A DNA stretch of 64,000 bases from the NCBI GenBank assembly GCA_002403155.1, contig DHHF01000001.1, forward strand, positions 62,001 through 126,000, written 5' to 3'. Below the pieces are notes generated by a model, which was not told where the DNA came from, did not search any database, and saw only the letters and a program-made list of their open reading frames with translations. A program made the translations under genes and the position numbers. The first letter of the stretch is position 1. The number at the start of each line of letters is the position of its first letter. Of the stretch, positions 7,889-17,781 are shown one piece after another. The stretch comes from Sulfurovum sp. UBA4779 (GTDB taxonomy: Bacteria > Campylobacterota > Campylobacteria > Campylobacterales > Sulfurovaceae).

Positions 7889-9100
7889 TTACTTTTCCAA
7901 ATATTCAAGCTCCAAGCGTATTTGATCTTCAAAGCTCTCCCGTTTTCGGATCAATCTGTCTTGCCCGCCTTCGATCGCCACTTCCGCACATTTATTGCGG
8001 GTATTGTAGTTGCTTGCCATAGTAAATCCGTATGCGCCTGCACTGTGTACGATGAGAAGGTCATCATGCTTTAATGGAGGAAGCGGTATATTTTTGCCCA
8101 AAAAATCGCCGCTTTCGCATACCGGGCCCACCACGTCAGCGTTTGTTTTTTCCCCTTCTGCACCTACTGCTTCAATCTTATGAAACGCGTTATACAAGCT
8201 TGGGCGTATCAGATCATTCATCGCGCCGTCTATCACAACAAAGCGCTTATGGCCGTTTTGCTTTTCATACAAAACCTTAGTAAAAAAAGCCCCTGCATTT
8301 GCCACCATATAACGCCCCGGTTCGCATAGCAAAGTCACGTCCAATCCCTTGGTTGCCTCAAAAATAGCTTGTGCATATTCCGTAGGGGATATCGTTTTTT
8401 CATCATCATACACTACGCCGATCCCTCCTCCTACGTCAAAAAATTTAATCTCAATGCCGATCGCATTTAACGACCGTACCAAATCCGCAACAATGTTGCA
8501 TGATTCTCTAATGGGATCCAAATTGGTCAGCTGAGAACCGATATGGAAATGAATACCTACGGGATTAAGAAAAGATGATTTTTTTGCGTAGATATACATA
8601 CGCTTTGCCATATCTATCTCTACCCCGAATTTATTTTCATGCAACCCCGTAGAAATATAAGGGTGCGTTTGCGGATCGATATTCGGATTGACGCGGATAG
8701 AGATTCTTGCCTCTTTTCCCATCTCTTTTGCTATCATCTCCACACGTTTCATCTCAGCTTCACTTTCTAAATTGAGCAGCAATATATCATACTCCAATGC
8801 CGCCTTGATCTCGTCATCGCGCTTTCCAACGCCTGAAAAAATAATTTTATACTTATCCACGCCTGCGGCTAATGCCCTTTTGACTTCGCCGATACTTACG
8901 CAATCCGCTCCTGCTCCGAGTTTTGCAAGGTGCGCGATGACAGACAAGTTTGAGTTTGCTTTTACTGCATAGCTGATTAATGATTTGCGTCCGCTAAATG
9001 CTTCTTTGAGCACTTCATATCGGTTTTTGATATAATCAAAATCATACACATATAAAGGTGTACCGTATTTTTGGACCAATGTTTTATAATTGAGATTCAT
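7889..9100 (-). CDS. lysA: Diaminopimelate decarboxylase (403 aa)
   Basis: Last step of lysine synthesis. The PLP lysine is K47 in SYAVKANSN. FHIGSQL, EPGRYMVANAG, CESGDFLGKN and the C-terminal GAYGFTMASNYN segment are standard for LysA. Length is normal. It precedes pheA by 9 nt and follows an lptG-type gene by 76 nt, the same order as in C. jejuni except that the small HAD gene I recall between lysA and pheA there is absent. Confidence 0.96.
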   Translation of the reverse strand: MNLNYKTLVQKYGTPLYVYDFDYIKNRYEVLKEAFSGRKSLISYAVKANSNLSVIAHLAKLGAGADCVSIGEVKRALAAGVDKYKIIFSGVGKRDDEIKAALEYDILLLNLESEAEMKRVEMIAKEMGKEARISIRVNPNIDPQTHPYISTGLHENKFGVEIDMAKRMYIYAKKSSFLNPVGIHFHIGSQLTNLDPIRESCNIVADLVRSLNAIGIEIKFFDVGGGIGVVYDDEKTISPTEYAQAIFEATKGLDVTLLCEPGRYMVANAGAFFTKVLYEKQNGHKRFVVIDGAMNDLIRPSLYNAFHKIEAVGAEGEKTNADVVGPVCESGDFLGKNIPLPPLKHDDLLIVHSAGAYGFTMASNYNTRNKCAEVAIEGGQDRLIRKRESFEDQIRLELEYLEK

Positions 9101-9176
9101 TTAATCATCCTGTTTTTAGCCTTGTAAGGGTAATAATATTTAGAAGGATTTTATCTAAAAAATGTTAAGAAGGCAG

Positions 9177-10250
9177 TTACGCAATCTTTTTTTCATCAGT
9201 GATATAAACATACAAAGCATATATCCATAACAATGCGATAGGTAAAAGTGCCGTAAATTCAGGCAATACTGCGCCGCTTTGGCCTATCTGCTTCAATCCA
9301 AACAGTATCCCCCATATCACAAAGGTAATTCCCAAAGAAAAAGCAATTGTTTTTCCCGCATGCATAAATCGGGCATGAAAAGGCAACTTAAAAAATAAAA
9401 TAAGCAACAATGCAGGAGCAAAAAGCGGCACAATTGCCTTCTCATAAAATACCGAACGTATTTTATCTGAATCAAGATGCTGTTTTTGCAGCAACTGATA
9501 GGCATAAAAAGCATCGACAATATTAAGCGCTTCGCCCTCGTAAAGAGATTTGATGATTTTAGGTTTGTATCCATGCAAAGTCTTAATAACATCTTTGTGT
9601 TCTATGGTGTATCTCTCCAGTACACCGTTTTTATATAGGTGTGTTTTCAAAGTTGCCTCATAGGCATTCCATTGTTCGCCGTCAAAATTCGCCTTTGGCG
9701 CATGGATAGTATAGTCAACCTGAAATCCGTCAACCCTAAAAATCGTAATATCTTCAATCGTTTTGGCAATGGGGTCGAGTTTTTTAATATAGACAAACGT
9801 ATCATTGTATTTAAAAAAAAGATCATTGAGATTATGGGCATGGATCTCATTTTTAAGCAAATGCTCGGCATTTTCTTTTGCATAAGAAAATTCGGTCGTA
9901 TGCAATGCCGTAAAAAGAAAATAAACCCCGAATGCTGCTGTCAAAAACGGTACAGAAAGCCTCTTTTTATCATATCCGAATGCATGCAATGCTCCCATAG
10001 TGTTGTTTCTTATCAAATGAAATTTTGTCATGATAAGGGCAAATACGATTGCTAAAGGATAAAGCAATCCCAATGCTTCCTGCCACATATAAAAAATATA
10101 AAGCACCTTATAATTAAAAGAGACGTCAAAATGGCGTATATGCTGAAAATAATCAATCATGGCAAAAGAGAAAGAAAGACCAAAAAGTATTGCCAAAAGA
10201 TTCTTGGTATAAAGTCTTGCCAAATACCAAAAATAGAGCGAAGAGACCAT
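9177..10250 (-). CDS. LptF/LptG-family LPS export permease (357 aa)
   Basis: Inner-membrane permease subunit of the LPS transport ABC exporter. The pattern is that of the family: three hydrophobic segments in the first ~115 residues, a periplasmic beta-jellyroll of ~150 residues, then three C-terminal segments. It is more like LptG by position. ATG at 10250 is chosen over an adjacent TTG at 10253; both lie just after the pth stop, so translation is probably coupled. Confidence 0.85.
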   Translation of the reverse strand: MVSSLYFWYLARLYTKNLLAILFGLSFSFAMIDYFQHIRHFDVSFNYKVLYIFYMWQEALGLLYPLAIVFALIMTKFHLIRNNTMGALHAFGYDKKRLSVPFLTAAFGVYFLFTALHTTEFSYAKENAEHLLKNEIHAHNLNDLFFKYNDTFVYIKKLDPIAKTIEDITIFRVDGFQVDYTIHAPKANFDGEQWNAYEATLKTHLYKNGVLERYTIEHKDVIKTLHGYKPKIIKSLYEGEALNIVDAFYAYQLLQKQHLDSDKIRSVFYEKAIVPLFAPALLLILFFKLPFHARFMHAGKTIAFSLGITFVIWGILFGLKQIGQSGAVLPEFTALLPIALLWIYALYVYITDEKKIA

Positions 10251-10254
10251 CAAT

Positions 10255-10827
10255 TTAAACTTTTAAACTTTCTATAGATTTAAGGCTGTATTTGGATTTA
10301 ATTTGGTTTAAATCTTCAAAAACCAATGCTTTACAGGCTTTGGCGATATGAGCAACCAATGCATCCACATACATCTTTTCATCTGGATGAAAATCGCACA
10401 ATACATAATCGGCCACTTGTGATTTATACAAAGGTTTGCCCACTCCTATTCTGATACGGATATAAGATTCGCCAATATAGGAATCAATTGACTTTAGTCC
10501 ATTATGTCCGCCATGCCCTCCGCCTTTTTTAAAGCGAACAGCACCGAAAGGCAAATCAATATCATCATGAATCACAACAATATCTTCCGCTTCTATTTTA
10601 TAAAAGTTTTTAACCGCTTGTACACTTTTGCCGGAAAGATTCATAAAAGTAGCAGGCTTTAAAAAAAGCACTGAGGAGGTTTTATAAAGAGCCCCGTAAA
10701 ATGAGGCTTTAGAAACATCTATGGCTCCAAAGATATCCACTAATGCATCAATGGCTTTAAAGCCGATATTGTGTCGTGTATTTTCGTATTGTGATCCCGG
10801 ATTGCCTAGGCCTACGAAAAGTATCAC
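10255..10827 (-). CDS. pth: Peptidyl-tRNA hydrolase (190 aa)
   Basis: Recycles tRNA from prematurely released peptidyl-tRNA. FVGLGNPGSQYENTRHNIGF contains the catalytic histidine; KPATFMNLSG and HDDIDLPFG are the other signatures. The start codon is GTG at 10827, since the family's N-terminus begins right there and no ATG is available. It follows rplY by 26 nt, the common rplY-pth pairing. Confidence 0.95.
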   Translation of the reverse strand: MILFVGLGNPGSQYENTRHNIGFKAIDALVDIFGAIDVSKASFYGALYKTSSVLFLKPATFMNLSGKSVQAVKNFYKIEAEDIVVIHDDIDLPFGAVRFKKGGGHGGHNGLKSIDSYIGESYIRIRIGVGKPLYKSQVADYVLCDFHPDEKMYVDALVAHIAKACKALVFEDLNQIKSKYSLKSIESLKV

Positions 10828-10853
10828 GACGCTGCTTTCATACTTAGATTAAA

Positions 10854-11390
10854 TTATTTTGCTTTGATTACACCGCAAACAGCAACATCCGGTCTGTCCA
10901 TAAGACGGCACCCTGCAGGCACTTCAATATCTCTGATTAAAATATTATCGTCTCTATCAAGAGGAGATACATCCAGATTGAAACTGGCAGGTATATTTTC
11001 AATCGCCCCTCTTACTTTAATTCTTTTTTTAGATATGATCAAAACACCTTTGTTTTTAAGGCCTTTAGGCGTTCCGTATGTTTTCACAGGTACAAGAAAA
11101 TTTGTTACTTGACCCGGCACTGCTACTCTCAAATCAACATGGATTGCATCTCCGGTTACCGGATGAAGCTGATATTCTTGTACTATTACGTTAAGTTCTT
11201 TATCGCCGACTTTTATAGGGAATGCAAGTGTTTCTTTATTTCTTACCGTTCTTGCAAACTCTCCGCGTTTAAATGCAGCGGCGATATTTTCAACACCGTT
11301 TGCATAAATATTGGCGATTAGATAACCATCTCTTTTAAGCGTTTTTGCATTGCTTTTTCCGATACTCTCTCTAACGATACCTTCTAACAT
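10854..11390 (-). CDS. rplY: 50S ribosomal protein L25, CTC form (178 aa)
   Basis: 5S rRNA-binding protein of the long (general stress protein CTC) type, with an N-terminal L25 domain (~1-90) and a C-terminal beta domain ending at VAVCGVIKAK. SD AAGGAA lies 6-7 nt before the ATG. It heads the conserved rplY-pth-lptG-lysA block. The 174 nt upstream, to the pilT stop, hold only AT-rich sequence with a short ATCTT/AAGAT dyad. Confidence 0.93.
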   Translation of the reverse strand: MLEGIVRESIGKSNAKTLKRDGYLIANIYANGVENIAAAFKRGEFARTVRNKETLAFPIKVGDKELNVIVQEYQLHPVTGDAIHVDLRVAVPGQVTNFLVPVKTYGTPKGLKNKGVLIISKKRIKVRGAIENIPASFNLDVSPLDRDDNILIRDIEVPAGCRLMDRPDVAVCGVIKAK

Positions 11391-11564
11391 AATCTGTTTC
11401 CTTGTAAATAAATTCTTCTCACAAAAACTTCGTACTTGTCTTGGGATTTGTAAAATAGAGGCGGATTATATCGAATTTTTATTAAAAATATCTTGAAAAG
11501 ATCTTCTGCTTTGCGTCTGCCGCATTCTAAGAAAGCCAAATAGCCAATCCTTGCTGCTTAGTGT

Positions 11565-12701
11565 TTATTCTTCCTTAAAACCGAACACTTCCGCTTGGCG
11601 CATATGCGCATCTTTATCCACTAGCGCGTCTTTTCCGACACCCTGCATCTTTAATCTTAGATCAGACGGATTGCTGGCATATTCCAATGCAATCTCTTGA
11701 GATATTGTATCAGAACGCACAAGGTCCAAAAGTGCTTGGTCAAACGTTTGCGTGCCGTAGATTTCTTTGCCCTCTGAAAGCGCATCAGGTATTTCATAAT
11801 CACGATTTTCCATAATAAGCTGTTGAATTCTGGCTGTTTTTTTAAGAATTTCAATGCCTGCAACCCTGCCTCCCGTTTTGGCAGGGATCAATCTTTGGGA
11901 AATCACCCCCTCCAGCACCGATGCCAAAGACCCTCGAATACGATTTTGCTCTTCTTTTTCAAACATGCCTATGATCCTGTCAATGGTTTCTTTGGCATCA
12001 AGCGTATGCAAAGTTGAAAAAACCAAATGGCCTGTGTTGGCAGCATGCAGCGCAATATCTATCGTTTCCAAATCTCTCATTTCCCCCACAAGGATAATAT
12101 CCGGATCCTCCCTCAATGCTGCCCTGAGCGCATCGGAAAATGAATGCGCATCCTGCCCTATCGATCGTTGGTTAAGAAGACATCCTTTGTCTTTATGGAT
12201 AAATTCTATAGGATCTTCGATGGTAATAATATGTTTTTTTTGTTCATTGTTTATCTTGTCAAGCAATGCTGCCAATGTGGTTGATTTTCCGCTTCCCGTA
12301 ACACCGGTAACCAACACAAGTCCACGCTGTATCTGCGTGAATGTTTTTATCACTTCAGGCAATTTTAACTCATCAAGCGAAGCTATTTTTACCGGAATGA
12401 CACGAAAAACTGCACTCAAACCGTCCATTTGATAAAAAAAGTTTACACGAAATCGATATTCTTCGCTCAATACGTAGGTAAAGTCCAGATTTTTATCTGT
12501 TTTAAGTTTTGCATATTGCTCTTGCGTCATAATTTCTTGAGCAATGGTTTCTACCGTCTGTACGCTTAAAATTTCTTGGCCCAACAACCTTAAAGTACCG
12601 TCTATGCGCACCCGTGCGACAGATCCCGATTTTATATGAAGGTCGCTTCCTTTATTGCCGACCATGGTGCGAAGATATAGTTTAAGTTTTTCTTCTGCCA
12701 T
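11565..12701 (-). CDS. PilT/PilU-like type IV pilus retraction ATPase (378 aa)
   Basis: Hexameric ATPase of the secretion superfamily that retracts type IV pili. Walker A is GVTGSGKS at 133-140. The Asp box and Walker B region read EDPDIILVGEMRD, and the His box is VFSTLHTLDA. The C-terminus has RLIPAKTGGR and the DALSEG-type motif. It lies 4 nt downstream of tal, whose stop overlaps its SD. No other pilus gene is visible in the window, so it may serve pili encoded elsewhere. I cannot separate PilT from PilU by eye. Confidence 0.88.
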   Translation of the reverse strand: MAEEKLKLYLRTMVGNKGSDLHIKSGSVARVRIDGTLRLLGQEILSVQTVETIAQEIMTQEQYAKLKTDKNLDFTYVLSEEYRFRVNFFYQMDGLSAVFRVIPVKIASLDELKLPEVIKTFTQIQRGLVLVTGVTGSGKSTTLAALLDKINNEQKKHIITIEDPIEFIHKDKGCLLNQRSIGQDAHSFSDALRAALREDPDIILVGEMRDLETIDIALHAANTGHLVFSTLHTLDAKETIDRIIGMFEKEEQNRIRGSLASVLEGVISQRLIPAKTGGRVAGIEILKKTARIQQLIMENRDYEIPDALSEGKEIYGTQTFDQALLDLVRSDTISQEIALEYASNPSDLRLKMQGVGKDALVDKDAHMRQAEVFGFKEE

Positions 12702-12705
12702 TTTT

Positions 12706-13701
12706 TTACTCTAATGTCTCCAGCATTTCTTTAAATGCCTTTTCAAATGCCTCTAAACCTTCGCAAAGCAATGTATCATACACCTCTTCCATCGAAATAC
12801 CGGCAGCTTTAAGCATTTCAAAATGCGCATCGATCTCTTCGTTTGAAATAGGCAATTTTATAGGCGCATCACCGGCTTTCATATAGGATTCTATAGTAGA
12901 CAAAGGTGCCGTATTGACAGAATGGGGCGCTAACAGTTCGCGGATATAATAATCTGCTTCCAACTCATTGCCTTTTACTCCCGTACTCGCAAAAAGAGTA
13001 CGCACGCTTGGCGTGCGGTTATCCTCGATAAGATTGTAAATTTTTGCGGCATTATAAATACCTGTCTTTGCAAGAGGCAGCCCTTTTTCTTTCAGCATAG
13101 GATCAAGCAGCCTGTCAAAACGGCTCACAAAAACAGAAATAACCGCTTGTGCTCTGCGTCCCCCGCTATTTTCAAAAGTATCCAACCCCTGCTTCATTGC
13201 AACCAGACATTTTTTGGCTTGTTCGGGCGAAAATATCAATGTGGCGTTTACTGATATTCCCATACTGAGCAATTCGGCCATCGCTGCATATCCTGCTTCG
13301 GTTGCAGGCACTTTCACCATCACATTAGGTTCACCTATCGCTTTAAAAAGTCTTTTTCCTTCTTCAACTGTTGCATGGGTATCATTAGATAAAAAAGGAT
13401 CTACTTCGATGGAGATATAGCCATCGTTGCCCTCATCATAAATGCCCCTTAGTTCGATTGCTGCCATCTTGATATCTTCAATTGCAAGCGCTTCGTATTT
13501 TTCTTTGGCGCTTTTTCCCTCCAGGGATTTAAGCTGTTCTTTGTAGGCACTTGAAGTTGTGATGGCTGAGGCAAAAATGGAAGGATTGCTTGTCGCACCG
13601 TTAATCATGCCTGCTTCTATCAAATGAATAAATTTATTTCTCAAAAAATCTCTCTCTACAAAATCCAACCACAACGAAAAACCAATCTCCGTGTTAACCA
13701 T
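12706..13701 (-). CDS. tal: Transaldolase (331 aa)
   Basis: Pentose phosphate pathway enzyme exchanging dihydroxyacetone units. The N-terminus MVNTEIGFSLWLDFVERDFL and SNPSIFASAI are typical, and the Schiff-base lysine is in NVMVKVPATEAG. I chose ATG 13701 over an upstream in-frame start at 13767 because homology begins here and because it makes an 8-nt ATGGTTAA overlap with the aat stop. Confidence 0.93.
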   Translation of the reverse strand: MVNTEIGFSLWLDFVERDFLRNKFIHLIEAGMINGATSNPSIFASAITTSSAYKEQLKSLEGKSAKEKYEALAIEDIKMAAIELRGIYDEGNDGYISIEVDPFLSNDTHATVEEGKRLFKAIGEPNVMVKVPATEAGYAAMAELLSMGISVNATLIFSPEQAKKCLVAMKQGLDTFENSGGRRAQAVISVFVSRFDRLLDPMLKEKGLPLAKTGIYNAAKIYNLIEDNRTPSVRTLFASTGVKGNELEADYYIRELLAPHSVNTAPLSTIESYMKAGDAPIKLPISNEEIDAHFEMLKAAGISMEEVYDTLLCEGLEAFEKAFKEMLETLE

Positions 13702-14422
13702 TATTATACTCCCAAAAAAAATGATGCCAATACCCCAAATCGCTAGGTTTTTGTAAAGCAGACTCAAGTTCGTTCAAAAATCTGTCTCTTGAAATAACTT
13801 GTGCACCCAAACTTACCAAATGATCCGTTTTCATCTGGCAATCAATAAAATCATAGCCTTTAGAGCCTAAAACATCACTTAGTGCCTTGAGGGCAACTTT
13901 GGATGCATCCGAAACTAACGAAAACATAGATTCTCCAAAAAAGCCTTTTCCCATTGCAACACCATAAAGACCTCCCACCAATCTGCCCTTTTTGTACACT
14001 TCGACACTGTGGGCAAACCCATGCCTGTAAAGGTTTAAATATGCCAAACGCATCTGCGGAACAATCCAGGTGTCTTTTTGCCCTTCTCTGGGAGTAGTAG
14101 CGCACAAATGAATCACATCGGCAAAGTTTCTATCAAATGTAACTGTGAATCGGCCGCTTTTTAGCACACGGCGGAAAGATTTTTTTACTTTAAAATGTTT
14201 GGGATACAGTACAAGCCTGGGATTAGGAGACCACCACAATATCGGATCATTTTTGCTGTACCAAGGGAAAATACCTTTTTGATAGGCAGCCAAAAGGCGA
14301 TCGACAGAAAGGTCCCCTCCGTAAGCGAGCAATCCCTCGTCCGGCGCAGATCTCGGATCAGGGAAGACATAGGAATCTCGCACTGGCGGGATGATATAGT
14401 CTTGCTCAGCCATTGAAGCCAC
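13694..14422 (-). CDS. aat: Leucyl/phenylalanyl-tRNA--protein transferase (242 aa)
   Basis: Adds Leu or Phe to proteins with N-terminal Lys/Arg, creating N-degrons for ClpAPS. FPDPRSAPDEGLLAYGGDL, GIFPWYS and WWSPNPR are family signatures, and GESMFS is also present. The GTG at 14422 sits 5 nt after GGAG, better spaced than the internal ATG at 14413. Its place next to clpA and clpS puts the whole N-end rule pathway in one operon. Confidence 0.95.
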   Translation of the reverse strand: MASMAEQDYIIPPVRDSYVFPDPRSAPDEGLLAYGGDLSVDRLLAAYQKGIFPWYSKNDPILWWSPNPRLVLYPKHFKVKKSFRRVLKSGRFTVTFDRNFADVIHLCATTPREGQKDTWIVPQMRLAYLNLYRHGFAHSVEVYKKGRLVGGLYGVAMGKGFFGESMFSLVSDASKVALKALSDVLGSKGYDFIDCQMKTDHLVSLGAQVISRDRFLNELESALQKPSDLGYWHHFFWEYNNG

Positions 14423-14447
14423 TGATACTCCTTTTTGCGATTTTTCT

Positions 14448-16637
14448 CTATTTGCCCGTAAGAGAAAAAGACAGTTTGTCTTTTTTACAGCTTATTTTTG
14501 CCGTGCCGCCATTTTTGAGTGCCCCAAAAAGGATCTCATCAGTAAGCGCCTCCTTGATCTTTTCCTCTATTACCCGGGCAATGTGCCTTGCACCGTAACG
14601 CTCGTCATATCCTTCTTTTGCCAAATACTCTTTGGCCTTTTTGTCAATCTTAACGGTTACCTTTTTTGCTTTCAGCAGCGCATTGAGTTTGTCTATCTCT
14701 GTATCTACGATGCCTTGCAATATATCAAGCGAAAGAGAGTTGAAATAGATAACTGCGCTTAAGCGGTTTCTAAATTCCGGGCTAAAAAAATCTGCCAAGG
14801 CTTTATCAGTTTTCATCGAGACATCTTTGGTAAAACCCATGACGCTTGGTTCTTTGGTTCCTATGTTGGAAGTCATAATCAGTATGACATTTTTAAAATC
14901 GCTCACCACGCCGTTATTGTCCGTCAGCTTAGCCCCATCCATCACCTGAAGCAAAATATTCATAATATCCGGATGTGCTTTTTCTATTTCATCAAGCAGC
15001 AGCACCGTATGGGGATGTTTTTTGATCATCTCAGTAAGCAATCCCCCCTGTTCGTATCCCACGTATCCTGGGGGAGCGCCTACCAATCGACTGACAGAAT
15101 GCTTCTCCATATATTCGCTCATATCCAAACGCTCAAAATGAACATGCATCGTTTTGGCAAGCTGTGTGGCGAGCGCCGTTTTCCCTACGCCCGTAGGCCC
15201 CACAAAAAGAAACGATCCGATCGGCTTATCGGGTGCATTCAAACCTGCATATGATCGCTTAATGGCAGCCGTCAATACCCTGATAGCCTCATCCTGTCCT
15301 AGAATATGCGATGCCAAATCTTTTTGGAGTGTTTCGAGTTTTTTTACCTCATCCGTTCCTATCACCGTCGAAGGAAGTTTGAGCATTTTTGCGACGCTTT
15401 GCTCAATATCTCCGGCCTGTACCGCTATACCTTTTTGCCCTTTAAGCATAAAGTGTGCACCCACCTCATCAATGATATCCATTGCCTTATCGGGCAAAAA
15501 TCTATCATGCAAATATTTTACGCTTAAATCAATGGCGCTTTGAAGCGCCTCATCGGTAAAATAGATACCGTGATAGGATTCATATTTATGTTTAATGCCC
15601 TGCAAAATGACCATCGTATCTTCTGCGCTGGGTTCTTCTACATCGATTTTGGCAAACCTTCTGCTTAATGCTTTGTCTTTATCAAAAAAATTCCTATACT
15701 CTGCATAGGTGGTTGCCCCAATACATTTTAACTCTCCTCGGGCAAGGGCGGGTTTAAGCAAATTGGAAGCATCCATACTCCCTCCGCTTGTCGCCCCTGC
15801 GCCCACTATGGTGTGAATCTCGTCTACAAACAATATCGCATTCTCTATCGCTTCAAGTTCGGCAAGGATACCTTTCAGCCGTTTTTCAAAATCACCCCTG
15901 TATTTCGTTCCTGCGACCAATGCGCCCATCTCTAGCGCAAATATCTTGGCATTTTTCAGCACTTCGGGAACCTCACCCTTTTCAATCTTAAGCGCCAATC
16001 CTTCGGCAATAGCCGTTTTGCCTACACCGGGCTCACCCACAAGCAAAGGATTGTTTTTTTTGCGCCGGCATAACGTCTGCATGACCCGCTCAATCTCTTC
16101 AGTACGTCCGACAACCGGGTCAATTTTCCCTTTTTTTGCCAATCCCACGAGCTCAACGGTAAACTGCTCTAGCAGCGTCTCTTCTTTTGCATCGGTTTTT
16201 TGATCTGATTTAGAGGGTGTGTCGTGATGCGAAATAACCTCCAGCACATCCACTCTGGCGATCCCTTCTTTTTTCATCAAATAAACCGCATACGAATGCT
16301 CCTGCATAAAAATAGCAGCCAGCATATCTCCGATGCCGGCTTCCGTTCTCCCTGCGCTGTGAATATGCACCATCATGTCATTGATCGCCCGGGACAGCGC
16401 TACGGTTTCAAAAGGCTCAACTGGCCCCTTGAGAACCGGAATTGTTTTATTGATGTGCTCCAAAATCCCTTCTTCAAGGGCAGCCATATTTGCGCCCAAA
16501 GCTAAAAGTATACCTCTGCCTTCTTCGCTTTTTATTATTGCCAAAAAGACATGTTCGACGGTAAGATATTCGTGCCTGCTCTCTTTGGCATAAGCTACGG
16601 CATTTTTAAATACATCATTCAGTGCTAAACTTATCAT
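14448..16637 (-). CDS. clpA: ATP-dependent Clp protease ATP-binding subunit ClpA (729 aa)
   Basis: AAA+ unfoldase that feeds substrates to ClpP. An N-terminal double Clp repeat (1-140) binds ClpS. The first Walker A is GEPGVGKT (201-208), the second GPTGVGKT (~480). A ClpP-docking loop is probably the MGF in EPSVMGFTKD. The ClpB middle domain is absent, which distinguishes ClpA from ClpB. SD GGAGAG precedes the ATG. Confidence 0.96.
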   Translation of the reverse strand: MISLALNDVFKNAVAYAKESRHEYLTVEHVFLAIIKSEEGRGILLALGANMAALEEGILEHINKTIPVLKGPVEPFETVALSRAINDMMVHIHSAGRTEAGIGDMLAAIFMQEHSYAVYLMKKEGIARVDVLEVISHHDTPSKSDQKTDAKEETLLEQFTVELVGLAKKGKIDPVVGRTEEIERVMQTLCRRKKNNPLLVGEPGVGKTAIAEGLALKIEKGEVPEVLKNAKIFALEMGALVAGTKYRGDFEKRLKGILAELEAIENAILFVDEIHTIVGAGATSGGSMDASNLLKPALARGELKCIGATTYAEYRNFFDKDKALSRRFAKIDVEEPSAEDTMVILQGIKHKYESYHGIYFTDEALQSAIDLSVKYLHDRFLPDKAMDIIDEVGAHFMLKGQKGIAVQAGDIEQSVAKMLKLPSTVIGTDEVKKLETLQKDLASHILGQDEAIRVLTAAIKRSYAGLNAPDKPIGSFLFVGPTGVGKTALATQLAKTMHVHFERLDMSEYMEKHSVSRLVGAPPGYVGYEQGGLLTEMIKKHPHTVLLLDEIEKAHPDIMNILLQVMDGAKLTDNNGVVSDFKNVILIMTSNIGTKEPSVMGFTKDVSMKTDKALADFFSPEFRNRLSAVIYFNSLSLDILQGIVDTEIDKLNALLKAKKVTVKIDKKAKEYLAKEGYDERYGARHIARVIEEKIKEALTDEILFGALKNGGTAKISCKKDKLSFSLTGK

Positions 16638-16744
16638 TCTGCTCTCCTTACTCTCTGCTTGTCACCCGTCATCCGGCGTATGCAAATCAACCTCTTTTTT
16701 CTATCCTCATGCCTACTCTCTATCGGGCTATTTTTGTTTCTCAT

Positions 16745-17044
16745 TTATATATCTTCTTCGATCGTAGCAAGCAGCGGAAATCCGCTTTGCTTGGCAAGCT
16801 GCTTTACTTGTTGCGCTTTGGTTTGTGCAATCTCAAAAGAATAAACCCCGCAGATTGCTTTTCCGTTTTCATGGACTTGAAGCATAATACGTTGCGCTTC
16901 TTCATAGTTTTTATAAAAGATACGCATCAATATATCTACTACGAAATCCATGCTCGTATAATCATCATTATGCAGCACTACTTTATATTTTGCCGGCTCT
17001 TTTAGTTCTATCGAAACATCCGACTCTTCTTTAAACTTTGGCAT
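16745..17044 (-). CDS. clpS: ClpS adaptor (99 aa)
   Basis: Binds N-degron substrates and delivers them to ClpA. YKVVLHNDDYTSMDFVVDIL carries the ligand-pocket residues, and the C-terminal half is normal. It is first in the clpS-clpA-aat operon; the 107-nt gap to clpA holds no recognisable element. It is divergent from bioD, with 72 nt between the two starts. Confidence 0.95.
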   Translation of the reverse strand: MPKFKEESDVSIELKEPAKYKVVLHNDDYTSMDFVVDILMRIFYKNYEEAQRIMLQVHENGKAICGVYSFEIAQTKAQQVKQLAKQSGFPLLATIEEDI

Positions 17045-17116
17045 CTTATGCTAAAATCCTCCACTCAGCTATCACTATTTTAATTTTAATTATACATAAA
17101 AATAAAGGATTTTCAA

Positions 17117-17755
17117 GTGCAAACACTTTTTGTAAGCGCCACGGGCACCAATGTCGGCAAAACGTATACCATGCTGCAGCTTATCGAAGGCTTTGCGAAA
17201 AAGGGAGTCCGGGTAGGCGTCTTTAAACCTATCGAAACAGGAGTTCAAGGAGAACCCGAAGATGCGGCGCTTCTTTTGCAGTCCTGCCAAAAAGCCAATC
17301 CCAAATTCAAAACCCTGAAACCCAAAGAGATCACCGCATACACTTTTGCGCTTCCTGCAGCTCCTTTTTGTGCGGATTTGCACCATTCTATACGCATCGA
17401 GAAAATCATAGAAAAATACGATCAGCTTTCATCACTTTGCGATCTGCTTTTAATCGAAGGTGCAGGAGGGCTCATGGTCCCGATCACAAAAGATTTTATG
17501 ATGATAGACCTCATTAAACACCTCCAAGCCAAACTCCTTTTGGTCACCTCCAGCCGTCTAGGGTGTATCAACGATACCCTGCTTTCGATGGAAGCTTTGC
17601 GCTCCCGTAATATCTCTTTTGACTGGTGCGTCAATATACACCAAGAAAAAGAACTTTTCGATACGGTAAGCAAGCCTTTTTATGATGCAGCGTTCCCCTC
17701 ATGGTGGAGTGTTCAGGCAGATCTAAACACATTTATCAACAGCTATTTGCTATAA
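17117..17755 (+). CDS. bioD: Dethiobiotin synthetase (212 aa)
   Basis: ATP-dependent ring closure of 7,8-diaminopelargonic acid in biotin synthesis. The N-terminus LFVSATGTNVGKT (4-16) holds the P-loop, KPIETG the substrate lysine, and EGAGGLMVPI the second signature. The start is GTG at 17117, preceded by AAAGGA with the right spacing. No other bio gene is in the window. Its stop lies 26 nt before the pyrB start. Confidence 0.93.
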   Translation: MQTLFVSATGTNVGKTYTMLQLIEGFAKKGVRVGVFKPIETGVQGEPEDAALLLQSCQKANPKFKTLKPKEITAYTFALPAAPFCADLHHSIRIEKIIEKYDQLSSLCDLLLIEGAGGLMVPITKDFMMIDLIKHLQAKLLLVTSSRLGCINDTLLSMEALRSRNISFDWCVNIHQEKELFDTVSKPFYDAAFPSWWSVQADLNTFINSYLL

Positions 17756-17781
17756 TGATGAAATTATTTAAAAGGTCTCCC